Positions 60,634-64,000 of a stretch of 64,000 nt of DNA are shown one piece after another (positions within the stretch are counted from its first letter, which is position 1; every line of letters starts with the position of its first letter). The notes beneath the pieces are model-generated. The model was given only the letters and a program-made list of their open reading frames with translations. It had not been told where the DNA came from and did no database searches. Both the position numbers and the translations under genes were made by a program. The stretch comes from JAVVEG01 sp041751425 (GTDB taxonomy: Bacteria; Pseudomonadota; Gammaproteobacteria; Pseudomonadales; Pseudohongiellaceae), in assembly GCA_041751425.1 (NCBI GenBank), contig JBGSXL010000025.1, positions 4,859 through 68,858 on the forward strand. Direction: 5' to 3'.

Positions 60634-63366
60634 ATGCTGGACCGCTCACGCAAAATGTTCCATCGCCTGCCTCTAGCCAGTGCTGTCATGATAAGCATAG
60701 GCAGCGCTCATCTAGTCCATGCGCAACCACCCAGCAATGAGTCCGCTATCGCAGAAATTCGCATCGTTGGCACTCGTATCATGCGCCGCGATGAAGTAGC
60801 CAGCAGCCCCGTACAAACACTGTCCGAGGAGGATTTGCGTATTGATGGCTCGTTGTCCATTGGTGAAACTCTGCAGTCTCTGCCATTTGTCGGCCCCAGC
60901 TTGAATGCCAATGGTTCAGCCGGTACAAGCCACGGTAGCAGCAGTCTCAATCTGCGAAATCTGGGTGAAAATCGCTCACTGGTGCTCGTCAATGGTCACC
61001 GTTGGGTAAATGGGGCAGGAACAAGGGGCTTCAGAGACTTTGTTGACCTCAACACGATTCCGCAGGCCATGATTGAGCGCATTGAGGTTTTGCAGGATGG
61101 CGCCACGGCAATCTACGGTGCGGATGCTATTGCTGGCGTGGTTAATATGCATACCTATCGTAATTTCGAGGGGGTGCGTTTCAAAGCCAATTATGGTGAA
61201 ACCAATGAAAGTGATCGTGAAACTTTAGGTCTGGATATCCTGGCTGGACGTAATTTCGGCGAAAGCAACTGGACCATCGCGGTAACCTATGTCGATCAAA
61301 AAGCTATTATGACCCAGGATCGTTCCTTAACTGCCATTCCACTGAATGGTTTGAGTCTCGGTACTCCTGAATTATTGTTTCGCGAAAGCAGTTTGGCACC
61401 AGTAGTCGGGTTTACCGTTCCAACTAATGGAATTACCCGCGACCCAGGGGTAGACGGAAATACGATTGGAAATTGGCGACCTGTTGTCAGTGCGACAGAT
61501 CGATATAATCGTTACAACAACAACTATGTGGTGGGCCCGCTGGAAAGAACGTCCGTTTTTGTGCAAAACACAACACCCGTAACCGACAGAACCGAATTCA
61601 CACTTGAACTGCTTTATAACAAGCGGGAATCCAATCAGCAGTTCTCAGAGCCACTTTCTGTTATCCAGGGTGGCGGACGAGGCTTCACCATTCCCAATGA
61701 TCCGCGCGTGAATCCTTTTGGTATAACGTTCGCGGGCGGAGATTTCCGCGTAACCGGGTTCCACGTTGAAAATGGCTTACGACAGAATCAGCAGGAAGTT
61801 GAAACCCTGCGTATCGGTGCGGGCCTCAATGGCGAATTTGACAATGGTTGGCACTGGGACGTGTTCTATTCCTGGGCTGAGAACGAAGCAAGTTTTACCT
61901 CCGTCAACCAAATGGACGTTGACCGCTTAGCCCTGGGTATGCGGGCCTGCAACCCCGCTGGTATCAGCGCAGATATCTCGGATTTATTAGCTGGCTGTGT
62001 GCCCGTTAACTTGTTCAACACTTTGACACCTGCGATGGTGGATTATGTCAACTTTACCGGTCGCGACAAGAACGGGGCTGAGCAGTCAGATTTCACAGCT
62101 AACGTTACCGGCGATTTATTTGATCTTCCTGCAGGCACAGTAGCGTTTGCTGCGGGCATTGAATATCGCGAAGAAAAAGGCACGGATGTGTCCGATTCGT
62201 ATATCAATGCAGCGCCGCGGGTAAACAATTACCGGACAACCAGTTCTGCGCCGCGCGAAGGAACAAATGGGGAGTACGATCTCAAGGAAGCCTATGTTGA
62301 ATTCAGTGTACCGTTGCTGACCGATGCGCCTATGGCCAATGAGTTGCGCGCGGATATTGCCACGCGCTTCTCCGACTACAGTACCTTTGGCGAGACCACC
62401 AACAGCAAGGTGGGATTGGCCTGGCGACCTGTGGAGGATCTGCTGATTCGCGCCACCTGGGCGGAAGGTTTCAGAGCTCCCTCTATTCTGGAGCTGTTCG
62501 AAGGTGCCCGTGCTACCTCTATTCCTGTGACTGATCCTTGCAGCGGCGGTGGTGCTGGGCTTGTGGGTTGTCAGGGCGTTCCGGGTGCTTATGTGCAGCT
62601 TGAAGCAAATGTCCCCGCCAGTGTCGGTGGTAACCGCAATCTAAATCCGGAAACCTCTGAAAACGTCTCCTATGGATTTGTGTTCACGCCATCGGCTATC
62701 GATGGACTGAGTCTGACAATGGACTGGTACAAAATCGATATTGAGGACACTATCAGTACCTTTGGTGCACAAAACCTGCTTGATCTTTGTTCTTCGACAG
62801 GACAACGCTGCAATTTCATCAGCCGCGCCGCAAACGGCGAGATTCTTGATCTTGCAGATGGTCCTATCAATCTGAACAGTACGCGAGTGCGCGGAATGGA
62901 TTTGGTCGTGCGCTACGGCATGGATGGTTCCTATGGCAACCTGAATTTCACATTTGGCGCGTCCCAACTCCGTGAAGTTACGGAATCCTCCACTTTGCCT
63001 AATGGTAATCTGCAGGTGAACAAGAAGCTCGGCAAAGCTCTGCTGCGGGAAGCCTTTCCGGAGTGGCGAGCCAATTTTTCTACCCGCTGGTCCCGCGACC
63101 AATGGGCTGTCAACTACTCAGCTCGCATGATTGGTGACACTGAGGAAACCGTTGCCGGGCAACAACGCCATATTCCAACTATTGTTTACCACAACATCGC
63201 CACCAACTATCAAGTGAATGAACAACTTGGTGTGCGTTTAGGTATCGATAACCTGACCGATAAGCAACCACCCGTATCCCTGGTCAACGTGAACATCAAT
63301 TTTGACCAGAACACCTACTCGGCAGTTGGCAGATTTATGTATCTGCAAGTGAACTACGCCTTGTAA
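60634..63366 (+). CDS. TonB-dependent outer membrane receptor
   Basis: 910 residues from the ATG at 60634, with GGGAGG 8 bases before it; earlier ATGs at 60589 and 60628 are poorly placed. Signal peptide to about residue 32. Plug domain with RIVGTRIMRRDEVASSPVQT, VLQDGATAIYGADAIAGVVN. Barrel with TonB-receptor blocks FRAPSILELFEGA, NLNPETSENVSYGF and DNLTDKQPP. Ends in YLQVNYAL, an aromatic-poor last residue. Ligand unknown. Confidence 0.93.
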   Translation: MLDRSRKMFHRLPLASAVMISIGSAHLVHAQPPSNESAIAEIRIVGTRIMRRDEVASSPVQTLSEEDLRIDGSLSIGETLQSLPFVGPSLNANGSAGTSHGSSSLNLRNLGENRSLVLVNGHRWVNGAGTRGFRDFVDLNTIPQAMIERIEVLQDGATAIYGADAIAGVVNMHTYRNFEGVRFKANYGETNESDRETLGLDILAGRNFGESNWTIAVTYVDQKAIMTQDRSLTAIPLNGLSLGTPELLFRESSLAPVVGFTVPTNGITRDPGVDGNTIGNWRPVVSATDRYNRYNNNYVVGPLERTSVFVQNTTPVTDRTEFTLELLYNKRESNQQFSEPLSVIQGGGRGFTIPNDPRVNPFGITFAGGDFRVTGFHVENGLRQNQQEVETLRIGAGLNGEFDNGWHWDVFYSWAENEASFTSVNQMDVDRLALGMRACNPAGISADISDLLAGCVPVNLFNTLTPAMVDYVNFTGRDKNGAEQSDFTANVTGDLFDLPAGTVAFAAGIEYREEKGTDVSDSYINAAPRVNNYRTTSSAPREGTNGEYDLKEAYVEFSVPLLTDAPMANELRADIATRFSDYSTFGETTNSKVGLAWRPVEDLLIRATWAEGFRAPSILELFEGARATSIPVTDPCSGGGAGLVGCQGVPGAYVQLEANVPASVGGNRNLNPETSENVSYGFVFTPSAIDGLSLTMDWYKIDIEDTISTFGAQNLLDLCSSTGQRCNFISRAANGEILDLADGPINLNSTRVRGMDLVVRYGMDGSYGNLNFTFGASQLREVTESSTLPNGNLQVNKKLGKALLREAFPEWRANFSTRWSRDQWAVNYSARMIGDTEETVAGQQRHIPTIVYHNIATNYQVNEQLGVRLGIDNLTDKQPPVSLVNVNINFDQNTYSAVGRFMYLQVNYAL

Positions 63367-63382
63367 TATGTCGACTGCGATC

Positions 63383-63421
63383 GTCTGAGCTCTGCTATCC
63401 CTTGCAGGGGTGGGCTCAGAC
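63383..63421 (+). terminator. Hairpin 3' of the TonB receptor gene
   Basis: GTCTGAGC and GCTCAGAC form an 8-bp stem, with a further GTCGAC pair outside. No U-run, so either a rho-independent-like hairpin of low quality or an mRNA-stabilising stem. Confidence 0.5.
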
Positions 63422-63465
63422 AGTTGTCGACTATTTATCACTTTCACTCACCGGGCGAGATTGAC

Positions 63466-64000
63466 ATGAAAGATGAAACCGCCAAGGCACTCAGCAAACA
63501 GACTAATCCCATCGTTGTACTGCTAAGTATTCTGGTTCTGGCAGCGGCGTTAACCTACCTGCTGGACTCAGGGGCTTACCAGCGTGAAGGGCCCCTGGTG
63601 GTTCCGGACAGTTACGAAGTTCTGGAAAAAAACCGCTCGCTCAGCAATCTTTTTTCAATGCACACTGGCAGGGAGGACGGCATTGCACGGCCGGTCAGCA
63701 TTGCTGGAACTCTGATGGCTATCCCTGCCGGGCTTGAGCGCATGGCAGGTTTGATTTTTATGGTACTGTTGATTGGCGGCATGTTTGGCATTATGACGCG
63801 ATCAGGCGCTATTGATGCCGGGCTGGAACGTTTGTTGGGCAGCGTCAGCGGCAATGTCTATATTCTGGTTCCGGGTTTGATGATTGTGTTCGGTGCAGGC
63901 AGCACCTTTCTTGGCCTTGCATCTGAATACCTGTTAATTATTCCATTGATGGTCGCCATGGCTAATCGCCTTGGCATGTCTAATCTGATCGGTCTGGCCA
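63466..64000 (+). CDS. YfcC/DcuC-type carrier (3' end outside window)
   Basis: 178 codons to the window edge. Cytoplasmic N-terminus, helix IVVLLSILVLAAALTYLL, then SGAYQREGPLVVPDSYEVL, the typical first loop of the YfcC/arginine-ornithine-antiporter-like (PF03606) family. Further helices LIFMVLLIGGMFGIM and YLLIIPLMVAMA follow. Substrate may be a small carboxylate or dipeptide; not decided here. The ATG at 63466 has no strong ribosome site. Confidence 0.8.
   Translation, partial: MKDETAKALSKQTNPIVVLLSILVLAAALTYLLDSGAYQREGPLVVPDSYEVLEKNRSLSNLFSMHTGREDGIARPVSIAGTLMAIPAGLERMAGLIFMVLLIGGMFGIMTRSGAIDAGLERLLGSVSGNVYILVPGLMIVFGAGSTFLGLASEYLLIIPLMVAMANRLGMSNLIGLA

Overview
The window looks like a chromosomal segment of a free-living, probably marine, heterotrophic gammaproteobacterium. 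The signs are a complete phenylalanine/tyrosine to homogentisate operon, TonB-dependent and RND transport, type I secretion of an RTX/S-layer-like giant protein, Tat-exported dehydrogenases, and mid-range GC with one clearly AT-rich insert. The lineage is inferred from gene content only. No rRNA, tRNA or CRISPR array was seen.

Region 1 (1-5.6 kb, minus strand) starts with the 5' part of an exported cytochrome c/Vgb-propeller gene that runs off the left edge. A 114-bp direct repeat (856-969 and 4115-4228, 2 mismatches) holds the upstream region and first 16 codons of that gene. It brackets an AT-rich pair of genes, a matrixin-type metalloprotease with Fn3 repeats and its exported partner. An IS3-family element has inserted into the second repeat copy.

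Region 2 (5.6-20.7 kb) is a surface-protein locus: a delta-60 repeat protein, a type I secretion trio (ABC ATPase, membrane fusion protein, TolC-like channel), two tiny conserved-looking ORFs, a SapC-family protein, a 1508-residue RTX/S-layer-like protein and a methyltransferase with a regulatory domain. A C-terminal remnant of a second copy of that methyltransferase lies just before the SapC gene. The combination recalls the sapCDEF logic of Campylobacter S-layers.

Region 3 (20.8-24 kb) is a toxin-antitoxin scar. A PhoD phosphatase gene is cut after about 68 codons and followed by hipBA, a PrlF-type fragment, a BrnA-type antitoxin and a HigA-type antitoxin, the last three without their toxins. 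A dispersed three-stem repeat lies at the 3' ends of genes here and at 5.5 kb.

Region 4 (23.9-29.1 kb) is the hpd-hmgA-fahA-maiA-phhA-phhB operon. Region 5 (29.2-35.1 kb) holds a Fic gene with three 18-bp palindromes phased at exactly 31 bp, vapBC, a DUF4173 membrane protein, a winged-helix regulator with a membrane partner and shared operators, and an ACR3-like permease. Region 6 (35.1-42.7 kb) holds an RND pump with its adaptor, a PQQ/cytochrome dehydrogenase and a LysM peptidase.

Region 7 (43-53.1 kb) is a carbohydrate cluster built around a GMC dehydrogenase and its Tat-exported small subunit. It includes a Gfo/Idh oxidoreductase, three xylose-isomerase-like TIM barrels, a DUF1080 3-keto-glycoside hydrolase, an MFS importer and a sulfatase, and fits a 3-keto-glycoside route. 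Region 8 (53.1-64 kb) holds a second Fic protein, a broken LtaS-type gene, a DUF885 lipoprotein, a metallo-beta-lactamase-fold enzyme between two palindromic repeats, a LysR regulator divergent from a TonB receptor, and the start of a YfcC-type carrier.
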